Below, piece by piece: positions 36,573 to 48,221 of a DNA stretch of 64,000 bases. Position 1 is the first letter of the stretch, and every line of letters begins with the position of its first letter. The stretch covers positions 4,884,949 to 4,948,948 of the forward strand of contig CM064430.1 in assembly GCA_032690845.1 (NCBI GenBank), given 5' to 3'. The notes below the pieces were generated by a model. That model was not told the origin of the DNA. It did no database searches and saw only the letters and a list, made by a program, of their open reading frames with translations. The DNA comes from Eleusine coracana subsp. coracana (taxonomy: Eukaryota; Streptophyta; Magnoliopsida; Poales; Poaceae). Both the position numbers and the translations under genes were made by a program.

Positions 36573-38993
36573 TCGGTGTTTTCTGTTAAATAAGGTATCC
36601 ATCTAGAGAAGGCAAACAATTTAGCATAGAGCTCTTTCTCATCTAAAAAATCTTTCCAACATGTGCTCTTTTTGGTGTCGCTAGGAATATGTTTAATGGT
36701 ATGGTTTTCTAGACAACATCCACTTACAGATGCACATTTGGTAATTTCATACAGTTATATTCATGACAAAGATGCTTTGGTATGTTTGATTCCAACTTTT
36801 TGTTTGGCTATTGAAAGGGATAATGATTTGAATGCATCTTTGTTATGGTAGCTGTAATTTTACTATTTTAGATACTTCGAAGTGGCAGCATCCTATGGAA
36901 ATCCTACTTCTGGTATAATTATAGAATTCTTGCCGATTGTTAAGTTTTTGGGGAAACCATCTAGAAAGTTGTCAATTTCCACATTTAGGGGTACTGTTGT
37001 GCAAATTGGGTGATTCATATTACTGATATGTGAATACAGCTTCAACATCTCAGTTTTATTAGACAACATTTTGTGCAGTTGCATGTTGCACCTTCCTTCC
37101 TTTTTATTGGTTTTTTTCTGGTAGCTTCTGATTCTAGGTGTTTTTGTCTTTGTACAATCAGTCAACTTGCTGGTTTGGAGGAAGTATTTTGCTGGACATC
37201 AACTTTGCTGGGCATTGCTTGTTAATATTTGTGGATAACAATGCTCCCTTGAAGAGCTGGAGAACTGACACTTGGGCTAGTGTCGATGATATGTTTTGGT
37301 AAGATATTTCCTTGATCACAAATGAACATTGTTCATATGTTGCAAAAGACTTGAATTTTGTCTTCTATTCTGTGTGGCAACCTACACAGTGACTGATTTT
37401 TTATTGCAAATCTCAGCCAAATATTGTCCGGTGTGGTTCAGAAGTCTATCTATGAGATGTGCCAAACCATTTAAATCCAAAGAAAAAAAGAGAATAAGTT
37501 TTTGTGATAACTTCTGATTTATTGTTGGGCAGTGCTGCAGACTTGCAGGAGCTGCCTGTTAACATCCCTCCCTTCGCAGCATCCTTTCCATTCCACTTTC
37601 ACTCAATCTTTGTCTCTGGTCCTTGAAACTGACTGACTGAATTGCATATCTTTATGACCAATGCTTATTGACTGCCAATTATTCTATTTTCAGCTTTATT
37701 CAAGCAATGACATAGATGCTTGCTAGCATATCAGGACTAATTTGTGTTAAATATTTTTTTTATGTTGGTTCCACTTTGGGTGACGCTGTACTGGCTATGA
37801 TCAAAGCTAATTGTTTAATCAGCTGGGAAGCAAACTAGCTACATGGAATAGCTACTTTAAATTTACCTAGGTGTACAACGAACCTTTCAGTGATCCGGAG
37901 TGATTGTGTTGACTTGAGAGTTTTGCTTTTCTTATTTTATTCACATTTATATTATTGTGCTTTTTTCACATTTCTTGTTTTTCACTGTTTCTGAACTTGA
38001 AAGATACTCTTTCTTTCCTGTGCTGATAGGTTGCAAAGCAACAGGGGACAGTTCAGTATTCTGTGGGAGGCTGCCTCAGTTCGTCCGCACTTCCCAATGG
38101 CCATAGCTAAAGCAACAAACTATAGTTACCTTTGCAGCTGTGCCCATCAGTGGTTCAAGAATATTTTGTTCTTTGCCGAGGCTGTAGATGTGTAAGCTGT
38201 GCGAGCAGGCATAAGTAGCTGCACCTGAGCAATCGTATGCGACCCCACAAGCTGGGTCGTCAATTTTGTTGTACCACATACACATGTGGTAGTCCTGTTC
38301 TCTTCCTGATGCACCTGAGATGTCCCTGATGAGGGTTGGTATAATGCATGGTTAAGAGTATGGGTATATAACCTATATTTTTAATTAAGTATATAACCTT
38401 TTTTATTGCCGTGTACAAATATAAAATCAATCCTTGTATTGTTCTGTTGTAGTCTTGTAGACTTCTGATTACTCCATCAGCTTCAGTAAGTGGATTCCGG
38501 GTGGCGATTTAAGTTATTTTTACTGCTTGTTGGATAGAATCCAAAACCGCCCTGTGCGTGTACCACCACCGTAGCGCTGTGTCGTGTGCTCAAGGGTGGT
38601 GCAAAACTGCAAATATGCAATGGAGACTGGAAAGGGATAGCAGGTTGAATGATGGTTTTAGTTCTAAGCGTGGGTGTCAATCTGAGTTCAGAGAAACCAG
38701 GCTGAGGATGATTACCAATTCACTGTGTTTTGCCAAAAATAAAGGGAAGCAATTATCCTGTTTTCTCATTTTAGTCTTGTTATGCTACACATCATCCAAT
38801 TAAGTCAGTATTTGTTACCTATGCAATAAAAGGTTCAGGCAATGCTTGATGTAACTCAAATAGCTCGGCCTGTTTTCAATGAAAAACTCATGCGGGGTTA
38901 TCGCTTACCAATTAACTGAATGAACTAGAGAGAAAACAATGCTACCAAAATGCAGGCGACGCAGGCGCTAAACAAAAGCCGAATGAAACAGAA
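36573..38993. other. PHD/GNAT gene 3' region and intergenic
   Basis: A long AT-rich stretch after the stop. It may include a long or intron-containing 3'UTR (candidate donor at about 36594) and downstream sequence to about 38450. No further protein domain was recognised. Confidence 0.45.
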
Positions 38994-39204
38994 TGGGCCA
39001 CATTACCAGAATCTCGGCCTCACTCCGGCCCAATTAATTACAATGCCAGTAACCCATCCATAAGCCCATGAAACGCGCGCCCCTCGATCCCACTGTCCCT
39101 CCATCCTAGCCGTCGATCTACTTCGCCTAGGGTTCATTCCGCTGGACACCCACCCAGCTATATAGTCACTTCCCGCACCGCCGCCACGCGAGAAGAAACC
39201 CTAC
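38994..39204 (+). promoter_or_regulatory. RPS18 promoter: site II, telobox and TATA motifs
   Basis: Site II cores lie at 38994-38999 (TGGGCC), 39027-39032 (GGCCCA) and 39063-39068 (AGCCCA). A telobox-like TAGGGTTC is at 39128, a TATATAG box at 39159-39165, and AAACCCTAC at 39196-39204 in the presumed leader. Combined site II and telobox elements are the recognised signature of plant ribosomal-protein promoters and couple expression to cell growth. Confidence 0.75.
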
Positions 39205-39280
39205 CACACGCCGCCGCCGCACCGCCGCCGCTTCCTCCACCACCTCCGGCGCGTGCCCTGCACCACCAACCGCTACAGCC

Positions 39281-41000
39281 ATGGTAAGTATCGCTCCCTT
39301 TCCCGTCGCTTTGTCGTGCTGGGCTGACTGATCCGATCTGACGGTGCGGTTGGGCTGTTTCGTCTGCAGTCGCTCGTCGCGGGTGAGGACTTCCAGCACA
39401 TCCTGCGTCTGCTGAACACCAACGTGGACGGCAAGCAGAAGATCATGTTCGCCATGACCTCCATCAAGGGTATCGGGCGCCGCTTCTCCAACATCGTCTG
39501 CAAGAAGGCCGACATCGACATGAACAAGCGGTCAGTTTTTCATGCCTTGCGCTGTTTGTTCGTGCAGTGGAATTTCGGTGCAGTTGGGGTTGTTAGAGCT
39601 GCTACCGTGTTTTGTGCTTGTTGGTGGGACATTGGGGATAAAATAACTTCGACATTGTTAGTAGAATGTGTGGATGCCTTCATCTTGTTAGTTCTGCAAG
39701 GCTTAGTGTAAGAATAGCTAGATCCTGTCAGTGCATATTTTCTTTTGTACGGGAAATGGACGTTGCTATGTAAAGGCGTTCATGAATTTTACAGGTGATG
39801 ATTTAGTGGTGAAGTAATTTACCTTAATTAGGTCATATGATTTGATGGGCCGGTAGTGAATATAAGTTATTTTTCACACTGCAGTTCTGGAATTCTGAAA
39901 CTGGGTTTACAGTTGTTATTAGTCTGGTGATAATCTGGAAAATGTTGCCATTTATGTTTTGTAAAGAAATGTAATTGTGAATCATGAACGATTGTAGGCC
40001 AGTTGCGGGAAGAGTTTTCTTCTCTGCTTATTATTTGAAAAACAAAAATAAATTGCTGTGCTAGTTACGATTTTTTTTGTTCAAAGAAGGGAAATAAATT
40101 GCATTGCTAGTAACAACTTCTATGAAATTTGGTTTTTCCTTTGTTTAAGCCTATGAATCACCGATATGCGCAGGAAGCCGCTGTACCCGTATCTGATACG
40201 GCCAGATTCGATACGGCGATACTCTGATACTCTCTATAAAACCACTGTTTTGGTTTGAAACTCATGTATCACTGTATAGCTGTATGGTGTCCCCGTATTG
40301 GTGATTCTTAGGTTCAAGCTGCAGCTTTTGGTTGTATTGTATGCATAGTTACTGTTCTTAATCTGTCAATTGTTTATTGTCATAATGAATGCAAATTGAA
40401 ATCCTTATATTAGACAATCTTGGCTTTATAAAACAATAAGTCTGTTCATCTTTACTAAACTGGAATTAATTAACAAATCATACCCGTAGCTTAAATAGTG
40501 AACCTGTTGTATGAACTGCATCAAGTACATCTCTTACAGTTGCATATCAATGCAGTGCCGGTGAGCTGACCCCAGAGGAGCTCGAGCGCCTCATGACTGT
40601 GGTTGCCAACCCCCGCCAGTTCAAGGTTCCGGATTGGTTCCTGAACAGGAAGAAGGACTACAAGGATGGTAGGTTCTCCCAGGTTGTTTCTAACGCCCTT
40701 GACATGAAGCTCAGGGATGACCTTGAGAGGCTGAAGAAGATCAGGTTAGTGTTTTGACAGTTTCTGTGTTCGCTTGTTTATGGTCATTTTTGTCATTTGT
40801 TACATTATCATGGTGTTGATGCCTAGTCAGATCAATTCTTGTTAGAATCTCTGGTCTCTTTTCACGGAGTAAATAACTTGTGTTTGCTCTCCAGGAACCA
40901 CCGTGGTCTGCGTCACTACTGGGGTCTCCGTGTTCGTGGCCAGCACACCAAGACCACCGGCAGGCGTGGAAAGACTGTTGGTGTCTCCAAGAAGAGATAA
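39281..41000 (+). CDS. RPS18: 40S ribosomal protein S18 (uS13)
   Basis: Four exons: 39281-39283, 39370-39530, 40556-40744 and 40895-41000, giving 152 aa, the normal length. The first coding exon holds only the ATG, which is followed at once by GTAAGT. The protein reads MSLVAGEDFQHILRLLNTNV, then MTSIKGIGRRFSNIVCKKAD (helix-two-turns-helix region), LTPEELERLMTVVANPRQFK, VPDWFLNRKKDYKDG, and the basic tail RNHRGLRHYWGLRVRGQHTK through TVGVSKKR. uS13 sits at the head of the small subunit, contacting P-site tRNA and the inter-subunit bridge. All key parts are intact and the gene appears functional. Confidence 0.97.
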
Positions 41001-42048
41001 ACACTGTCCCGAGGCACGGCATTCCTGGCTGATTTTCAGAATGTCTTTATCAACGCCAGTCTTCGCGTTATGTTTTTGTTGGAGGATGTTTATCTTAGGA
41101 TAGATGATATGAGTTGTTTCGGTGTACGAACCTGGATATATATCTGTAACTCTTTGGTACCTGAGTTGCTAGCGGATTCTGTTCTCTGAACTGAGTGAAG
41201 TTTTGAGTTGAAAAATATGCGATCCTGAATTTCATAGCAGGGGCTAATAGTGGCGTAATGTTTTCTTTGGACTTTAGCTGTCAGCAAATGTGTCTAATTT
41301 CATCACTTAGGATTTTGGATTTAAGTCCTTCGCCAACGAGCTTTCTGGAAACTCCAATTCACAAGCAAAAATTCTGTTATGTTGTCTTGCATGAGGCGGC
41401 GTGTATTAGACGGCTATTAGAATCTTTGTCGAAACAGTTAGATCAGGTCATGCCGAGTAGGAAGCTGGTGGTGCCCCCCATGGAGATCGAACGGGAACCC
41501 ACCATGTAGGCTTGGCAGGGGCGGTGGCAACCGCTTCGACTGTTGCTTCGGCTCGATTTCACAGTCGAATGCATGAAAGATGAACGGGAGGACAAAGCCG
41601 ACCACAAAGGTGCTGCGTGAAGCTAAGCGCGACGTCCATGCCGACTACGGCGGTGGTAGCTAGGGAGCTTGAGCATGCCTACCAAAAACTCACGCCAGAT
41701 TGTCGGCCAACTCGTCGGGGTCCGCCTGCCGAGGGCTACCATGTCCCGCATCGCCGACGCGTGCTCCTTGCCATTATTGCACCTTTGAGATCGAGCCGAG
41801 CCGCTATACCAGAGTCGATCGATTGTATCCCGTTGAAACGAGCCCATCTGTGCTCCACTGCTCCTGTTCGATTTCCCACGATCTCCACACGCGGCAGCGA
41901 TCGAGGTCCGGACCACACAACGGCATTTTACGGACGATTCGCACATACTCTTCGATGATGAGGATCATAAAGGCAAGTACAATGATGTTGTTTTATAGAT
42001 CGTCTTATGTAGGATTGACTCTGTGAGGAGGGCTGTCATGACGGTGAC
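41001..42048. other. RPS18 3' region and intergenic
   Basis: RPS18 3'UTR to about 41250. After that, moderately GC-rich sequence at 41440-41960 has overlapping frames on both strands but no recognised domain. It could be a decayed retroelement fragment. Confidence 0.45.
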
Positions 42049-42324
42049 CCAGGGTCCTGAAATCAAAGGGGCCCCTCTCCATGAGTATCTATATAGCATA
42101 TCAAGCTCATCCATCTAACCACTGCAAGCAAATCCACATCTACATATGGTTTTTTTTTTAACTTTTATGCCGTAATAAGCCAATAGCTTCTACAAGGTCT
42201 TCTTATATTTCAATATAATGTTTCTTTTACTAGTAATAATTCTAAATAAGTTTTTTTTAAATGGAGCAGAGGGCCTCAACTTTTGAATTTGCCCTGGGCC
42301 CCAAGACCTCTGGAACGGCCCTGG
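42049..42324. mobile_element. Possible hAT-like MITE
   Basis: The ends CCAGGGTCCTGA and (inverted) CCAGGGCCGTTCC are followed on each side by GGGGCCC-type words. This resembles the CAGGGCCGG-ended grass elements. No matching 8-bp TSD was found. Confidence 0.35.
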
Positions 42325-42474
42325 TCTTATGCATGCCACGTAATTTAAGACGGGTTATAAGACAACTTATATAATAAATGATCTTATTAGTTGTTTTCTA
42401 TTAATTATAAGACTCCTTAATTTATGGATATAAAAAGAAATTTTTATACATTAAAAGACTACTAGAGCCCATAC

Positions 42475-42648
42475 AATGGTGTGAGAGCCGTCTTATACTC
42501 CTAAATTTTAGCGTATTAGGTGGTTGCTACGCGAAACAACCACCTCTTTCTCTCACCACCCTCTCTCTCTTCCACATCATAAAAAATCCTATGTGACAAT
42601 GAATAAGACGACCTATAAGACTGCCTACGTGTAGCATTGTACCTGCTC
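42475..42648. mobile_element. Short MITE with GAGC-TACAATG termini
   Basis: Left GAGCCCATACAATGGT and right (inverted) GAGCAGGTACAATGCT form about 16-bp TIRs with four mismatches. Both sides carry TA (ACTA on the left, TAAG on the right). 174 bp, non-coding. Superfamily uncertain. Confidence 0.6.
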
Positions 42649-44054
42649 TAAGCCTCACCTCGGTCAAACTGCCGTATCCCCCATATAAAACTATAAAAGT
42701 ATAAACAACAGCTTCCTGTCTCCCGTTTCTGTCGCGACACTCCAGTTCCCATCTATACTGCCAAATGTACTCAATTACTAGGGGGTGGGGTGGTTAAGAA
42801 TATAAGGGTAATTGCATAACAACCATCGTTTCAATAACCAATTGTATTTTCACCGTTGATTTTAGGTTTTTGAATCTCAACCTCACTATTACCACAAGTC
42901 CATTTAGTGCTTTAACAATGTTAACTTTATTCTTATACAAAGACAAAATTGCCCCTTTGCGATTTTATCATAGTTTTGACGTTGGCATTGTGATTGCACC
43001 ACGATTTTAACACTAGACATTATAATACTTTAAAATTTCAAAATCAGGACAAATTTGATAAGAAAATGGGGATTTGGTCAAATTTTGTTGAAGCTGAAGC
43101 GGTTGCCACTTCGCCCGCCCTGCCCTGCCCACGTGAGCGCTCGACCATGACACCTCGCCGCGCCCATGCGAGCACGATGGCCCTCGCAAGCGGGCGCGTG
43201 CTGCCTGCCGCCTTGCCTCGCGCACACCGTCGTGCTGCCGATCGCGTGCGCAGCCCCAACTCGCCTCACACGAATGCTGGCCAAGCCAAGCAGCCTGCGC
43301 GAGCAGCTCTGACACCCCTAGTGCGCCGCCTGCCACCCGAGCGCCCCCCGTCGCACTGCCTTCTCCCGCACCCGCCGTACGCCGCTGCACGAGTTGCCTC
43401 CTCCCAGTCGCCACGAGACACCGCTAGGGTTAGGTCTTAGATTTTGCTTTTTTTTTTTTGAAACTATCCTGCTTTCTTTTGGATAACAGGAGAGAGAGAA
43501 CATAAGAGAAGATGCAGCTTGGGGCAGTTCAGTCATTTTATTTTTCTGAAAATGTTTTTTTCCTTTTTTAATGTTTATAAAGTGACAGTGGTTGAAAGTT
43601 ATGGCTAACCGTGGTTTCGGATGAAAAAAGTTATGATAAAAAATGTAAAGTTTAAAAATCTGGATCTAAATTATCATTAGCCTTTAGAATTGTGGTCAAA
43701 ACACAATTGTCATAAGAATGCAATATCATATGTTGACCAATATAGAAAGGTAATCAAGAATGTATAGTAAATATTTCTAAGAATAAAAGATAACTTTATG
43801 ATTAGAGAGAAGATCAACATGAAAGGAAACTTTTGATTACCTTGAATACATAGATCATTTTCTCTCTAACGGAGGACAAGCCATTCTAGCTACTGTTCGT
43901 GCATGAATTTTAGGTACCATCTCTGTTTTACTGAGTTTTTTAGAGATGCTCTAAGAATCATTAATCATTATATACGCACATTCAATAACAGTTGAGTGAT
44001 ACTCTCTTTTTTAAAATAATCATATGATTGTTGCAACATACTCTGGTTTTTCAG
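42649..44054. other. Repeat-derived intergenic with a GC island at 43080-43440
   Basis: At about 42810 a sequence starting AGGGTAATTGCATAACAACC resembles the end of the MULE at 10329, and a GC-rich 360-bp island follows. This layout recalls a Pack-MULE, but the matching right end was not found. The 148-codon frame across the island is probably compositional. Confidence 0.35.
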
Positions 44055-44290
44055 GAGTCAGGACTCCAACCTCTTTACATGGACTGTTGCTGCCCTAGTG
44101 GGGACTGGGGGCTTTTTTTTTTTTTTTAACATCCTGGGGACTTTTGTTGAACTCAACAACATCGGTAGCTGGAGTATTGTACACCTATGGTCGCAAGCAT
44201 TCTCTCTGTGCCTTTGAGTGGCGGTTGGCGGAGTCCATCTCCGATTTCTAGGGCCGTATGCGGGGCCGACAGAGGAAGCCTGATGCCACA
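44055..44290 (+). pseudogene. Exon relic of the 46-kb gene family
   Basis: A splice-acceptor-like TTTTTCAG ends at 44054. The frame after it gives DSNLFTWTVAALVGTGG, which aligns with ALFSWTGGALIGVIGE at 63052. A poly-T run of about 18 bases (44114-44128) then breaks the reading. The end (ATCTCCGATTTCTAGGG, GAGGAAGCCTG) matches 63842-63890. It appears to be a dead copy. Confidence 0.55.
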
Positions 44291-44530
44291 CCCGTTTGAT
44301 CAGATTTTCTGACTAAGCAGTAAGTGAGCACACCTCATCGATGATTGTTACCACTGTCTGAAGAGACATTTGTTTTGTAATCGACGACTGATGGTATATA
44401 GTTGGTATTGTATTTATCTAGTGTTGTTTGTCAAGAGATCATTGCTGTGCGAAATCAGCATAAGTGGAATAAACTTGTAAGATATTGGGTGCAAGCTTGA
44501 TCTTGTGATCTGTATCTCTAATATTCTTTT

Positions 44531-45063
44531 GGGAAAAGTCTATTTTACTTCCTCTAATAATTCACTTTGTTTAATTTATACCTTGAACAAAATCTTGGTT
44601 TAATTTACTCTCTCAAATAATTTAAATTGGTGCAATTTACTCTCTGATGTAATTTGTCTTTTTTTGTTTTTATTTGTATAATATAAATTTAGTGCTGAAA
44701 TTTTACACAATGATAGTATTTATAGAACTTAATATTGAAAAAAATATAAATTATATTTTATGCATATATTATAGGGTTTAATAATATCTAATACTACCTT
44801 AACTATAGAGCTCTAAAATTATATACAAAATATTTATGAAAAGTAGGAAAATATATTTTTTATGTAGTGATTGCTATAATCTTTCATAGTGCAAAATTTG
44901 AGCATCAAATTCAAAGTGTACAAGGAGATAAAAAAAGGACAAATTACAATAGGGAGTAAATTACACCAACTTGAATTGTTCAAGAGAGTAAATTGAGTCA
45001 AGATTTTGTTTGGGAGTAAACTGAACAAAGTGGATTATTCAGGGAAATAAATAGACTTTCCCC
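44531..45063. mobile_element. Non-autonomous MULE with about 115-bp TIRs
   Basis: Left GGGAAAAGTCTATTTTACTT and right (inverted) GGGGAAAGTCTATTTATTTC continue as inverted repeats for over 100 bp, with blocks such as AACAAAATCTTG and CAATTTACTC. Flanks are TATTCTTTT and TATTCTTTA (8 of 9). Same family as the element at 55713. No coding. Confidence 0.8.
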
Positions 45064-45220
45064 TATTCTTTACGGGTTACTCCAACTCAGTCGGTTCCTC
45101 CGTGTGGGTTATCCCGGTGTCCTCCATTATTAGACCTAGCTATGGATATATGCAAGTTAAGTATTCCACACAACATTTAGGAAAAATGTTGAATTGGTCA
45201 ACATTTAAGCAAAATGTTGA

Positions 45221-45449
45221 GACCCTTCAAATTTAAATTATTGACGGAGTTGACTTTTTAGTTATGTTTAACTATTTATCTTATTTAAAATATTTAAAAA
45301 AGTATCAAATATTTTATTAAAATATGTTTTATCATTAGACAGAATTGAAATTTATATTATAATTTTATATATTTAAACTAATATTCTGAATAAGACAAAA
45401 ACAAATGTGAAAAAAGTCAACGGCGTCAACAATTTAAATCCGGAGGGAG
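45221..45449. mobile_element. Stowaway-like MITE with worn left end
   Basis: The right end GTCAACAATTTAAATCCGGAGGGAG is followed by TA and is nearly the same as in the MITE at 11314. The left end keeps AAATTTAAATTATTGACG but has lost the CTCCCTCC tip. Confidence 0.75.
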
Positions 45450-46467
45450 TAATAGGTATAGATGTTGGTTAAAAAAATATTGGAAAAAATTAGACAACAA
45501 ACAAAAATATTGGTCAATACTTAATGTTGAGTAACATGGCAAAATACTGGGTCACCATTTGGGAAAATGGTGATAAAAAATAAAAAATGTTAGATTAAAT
45601 AAAAATGTTGGCTCAACAAAATACACTCTTGGAACATATTGACTCAACATTTTCGAAAATGGACATATCTAAATATGAAAACCTGTCCAAAAATAGATCG
45701 ACCACTAGATTTAGTTCTAGCAGTTGATTGCTAAATAGTAGCAAAAACCGTCAAACACACGATGATGCATTCCATCGGTTAGCCAACTGACCCTTGTAAC
45801 CAATATATGTACACGTGAGATGATCAATAGAACTATGTGGTTCATTCTCTATAATAACTGCGACGGATGTATGTTGTTGGTATTGTATCTATAGTGTTGT
45901 ATGTCAACAAATCATTGCTGTGTGAAATTAGCATCAGCGAAATAAACTTTAAGATAACGGGTGCAAGCTTGATCTTGTGTGATGTGCAATAAGAAGAAAG
46001 AATGTCTTTCTCAACCACATTCTATTTTCTCGCGTGAAAGAAGTAGTTATATAGTAGTAGAGAAAAGCAAAAGTCAAGAAGATTCCAGTATTCGTATGGT
46101 ATTCATAGTCTTACCGCCATTGACCTGGAAGTTCGCTGCCTCGTTGGATACCGAAGTCTTGAGTGAAGTGCCGAACTGCCGACATGTGAGTGACGCGTGA
46201 GCCCTGCATGGTCCCACGTATCGGTGAGGGGGCAGCGGCAGGGGAGCCCGTCGAGAACAGGGGGCGGGGCGGCGTCCGGAACTATATATTGTTTTCGTGT
46301 TTCCCCGCTCAAAGCAACTTACACAACCGCGTGACCGGTTGCTATATATATTGTCTTCGTGTTTCCCTGAAGAGCAGCCATCAATTGCATCGTTAAGATC
46401 GCCTCCCTGAGTCCCTTCTCCGCTCACAGCAACCAGATCTAGCCTCGGACACCAATTTTCGTTCAGT
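45450..46467. other. Upstream region of the 46-kb family gene
   Basis: AT-rich, with repeated ATGTTGG/AAAATGTTG words at 45470-45660, followed by the second copy of the direct repeat. Near 46160-46440 it becomes GC-rich and contains a duplicated TATATATTGT...TTCGTGTTTCCC segment (about 46284 and 46348). It probably includes the promoter and leader. Confidence 0.45.
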
Positions 46468-47272
46468 ATGGAGGTGGCTTCAAATTATTTTCGTAAGATT
46501 CACGACATGCTCTCCCAATGGTGCCAGCTCAACCTTGCCGCTGCCGGCGTACCATCGTCTTCCATTACGCTGCCTAATAACCAGATTGAAGATCCCCTGC
46601 AAATTGTGGTGGTACACTGTCCTGCCTCATCCAAAGCCGGCCGTAGCGCCAATCTCAAGAGGTCAGCTTCCGCGCCCTACAAGCTATCCGGCGGCCGTAG
46701 TCCTTCCCTCCGTTGGACATCCAGTTGTGAGGGAGAAGGAGAAGGGTTTGCCATGACCCAGGAGTCTCTCATCAATGACGGCTCTCCTCCACGACGCTCT
46801 CTTGATGATCCTCTTGCTGAGGTATTGCCTTTCAACTGAGATCTGGGAACTTTTTTGAAGAAACTGGAGGGGAAAACCCCTACAGGAGAGATCTGGGAAC
46901 TGGATGGAGATGTTGAGATTGTTGGCTTATTATTGCTGAATGCTCGGATTTTCAGGACTGGTTCACTGTGGATCTCGGGCACCTTCCCAACGGCTCTCCT
47001 GCACTAGTACCTACTCGGATTATTTATGACGATCCTCCTGCTGGCGCACGGGATAGTACTGATGCGGCGGTATTGCCTTTGAACTAAGACCTGCTCCTGG
47101 GAACTGGATGGGGATCTTGCATTGTGATTGTTGGCTTATTGTTGAATGCTCGGATTTTCAGGTCTGGGTCACTGTGGATCTCGGACACTTTGCGTATGGT
47201 GGTGCTATGTTGGTGGGAACACTTGTTGAGATCAAGGACGAGGTCGGCCAATGGGGACTTGCGGCCAGTTAG
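46468..47272 (+). CDS. Unrecognised grass gene with three exons; in-frame TAG ends it early
   Basis: Proposed exons are 46468-46821, 46956-47069 and 47162-47272, all phase 0, encoding 192 aa. Exon 1 reads MEVASNYFRKIHDMLSQWCQ, with a basic Ser-rich middle. Exon 2 gives DWFTVDLGHLPN and exon 3 VWVTVDLGHFAYGGAMLVGT, so exons 2 and 3 start with the same duplicated motif. Both introns also share GTATTGCCTTT at the donor and TGCTCGGATTTTCAG at the acceptor. After the TAG at 47270-47272 the same frame stays open for 54 more codons, with a hydrophobic VTSAVVIASIMTAA and WVPKDLAIQAVSKILDLL, to TGA at 47435. The relic at 63052 has a Lys codon where this copy has TAG. It is either truncated or a young pseudogene. 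I do not recognise the family. The C-terminus may be a membrane anchor. Confidence 0.5.
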
Positions 47273-47379
47273 GTCACCTCTGCTGTGGTCATTGCGAGCA
47301 TAATGACCGCCGCCTGGGTACCCAAGGATTTGGCAATACAGGCCGTCTCCAAGATCTTGGACCTCCTGTCGTCCCAGGG

Positions 47380-48190
47380 AGGAGAACCTGTTGCAGCGCA
47401 GACAACAGAACTTACTTCCATTCAAATCCAGCAGTGACCACCATTCTTTATAAGATTTCACTCCTTGTCTGATTCTGAAGATAGTTGTCCGTAGTCGATT
47501 ATTGTTGTTAGCAAATAATCACACTTTGGGTCCACATTGTACCTGTAGGACACAGCACTTTGTACGTTAACAGGAGTAGCACTAGGAAGCTTGGAGGACT
47601 GATTGTACAATACTATTTTTTTGTACCCTTTTTGTTGCCTTTCTTTTCGCAAGAGGCATATAGTGGATATTCTTTTGTGTCTTGTTCTAGTTTTGGTGTG
47701 TGTGTGTGCGCGAAACTATTAGTAGCATCAGTGCACAAAACTTGTAATTAAGATGGCGTCATTGAAATGGAAGTGTGTATCGCACCGCACCATGTGCGGG
47801 AGGTCTTCACGCCGGCGATCGATGGCTCAATAAACTTGGAGCTAATAATTATATCCCTAGTTGCGTCTATTTAAGCTACTGACCGTACCATAAGCATGTG
47901 GCCTGCGCTATTTCAATGTTTTTTTTTTTGCACTTCTCAAGAGTGTTCGATAGCCACGATGCCAATGGTAGCTCGTAACGATCACATGTGTTCAGGTTCG
48001 TTTGCTCGCTGCCGGTCTTTTTGTTACAATGTGTTGCTCCACAGCAGATTACTCCAGCGAGTGTGACGGTTTGCGCTTAATGCGCTGCAAGCTCGTCTCT
48101 GCGGTTCGGAAGATCGATCCCTGCGGATTTTCACCATCATAATATAATATAACTTCATTGAGAATATCCATTATTACCAAGATCTCTTCT
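47380..48190 (+). repeat. 3' flank of the family gene, duplication unit A
   Basis: Reference copy of a block repeated in pieces at 51998-53320 (B), 53400-54905 (C) and 55500-58300 (D). Markers in order are CAGAACTTACTTC, GATTATTGTTGTTAGCAAA, ATTAGTAGCATCA, GGTCTTCACGCCGGCG, AAGAGTGTTCGATAGCCACG, TTACAATGTGTTGC, GGAAGATCGATCC and ATAATATAATATAACTTC. Unit A has no large insertion until the CACTA element at 48222. Confidence 0.8.
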
Positions 48191-48221
48191 CAGGACTCTA
48201 ACTGCGTGGATCCCACGCTGG

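Larger units (their letters stand above)
44378..45990 (+). repeat. Direct repeat pair flanking a MULE and a MITE
   Basis: The segment 44378-44520 recurs at about 45857-45990. Shared blocks include GGTATTGTAT, AATCATTGCTGTG, AATAAACTT and GGGTGCAAGCTTGATCTTGTG. The copies differ by roughly 10-15% by eye and are separated by insertions. They look like paralogous flanks of the tandem gene family. Confidence 0.7.

Noticed and set aside
41617..41958. 113-codon frame after RPS18
   Set aside because: No recognised domain, antisense frames of the same length, and no splice or promoter support.
42994..43440. 148-codon frame in a GC island
   Set aside because: No domain, no splice or promoter support, and similar frames on the other strand; recorded only as a possible Pack-MULE cargo.
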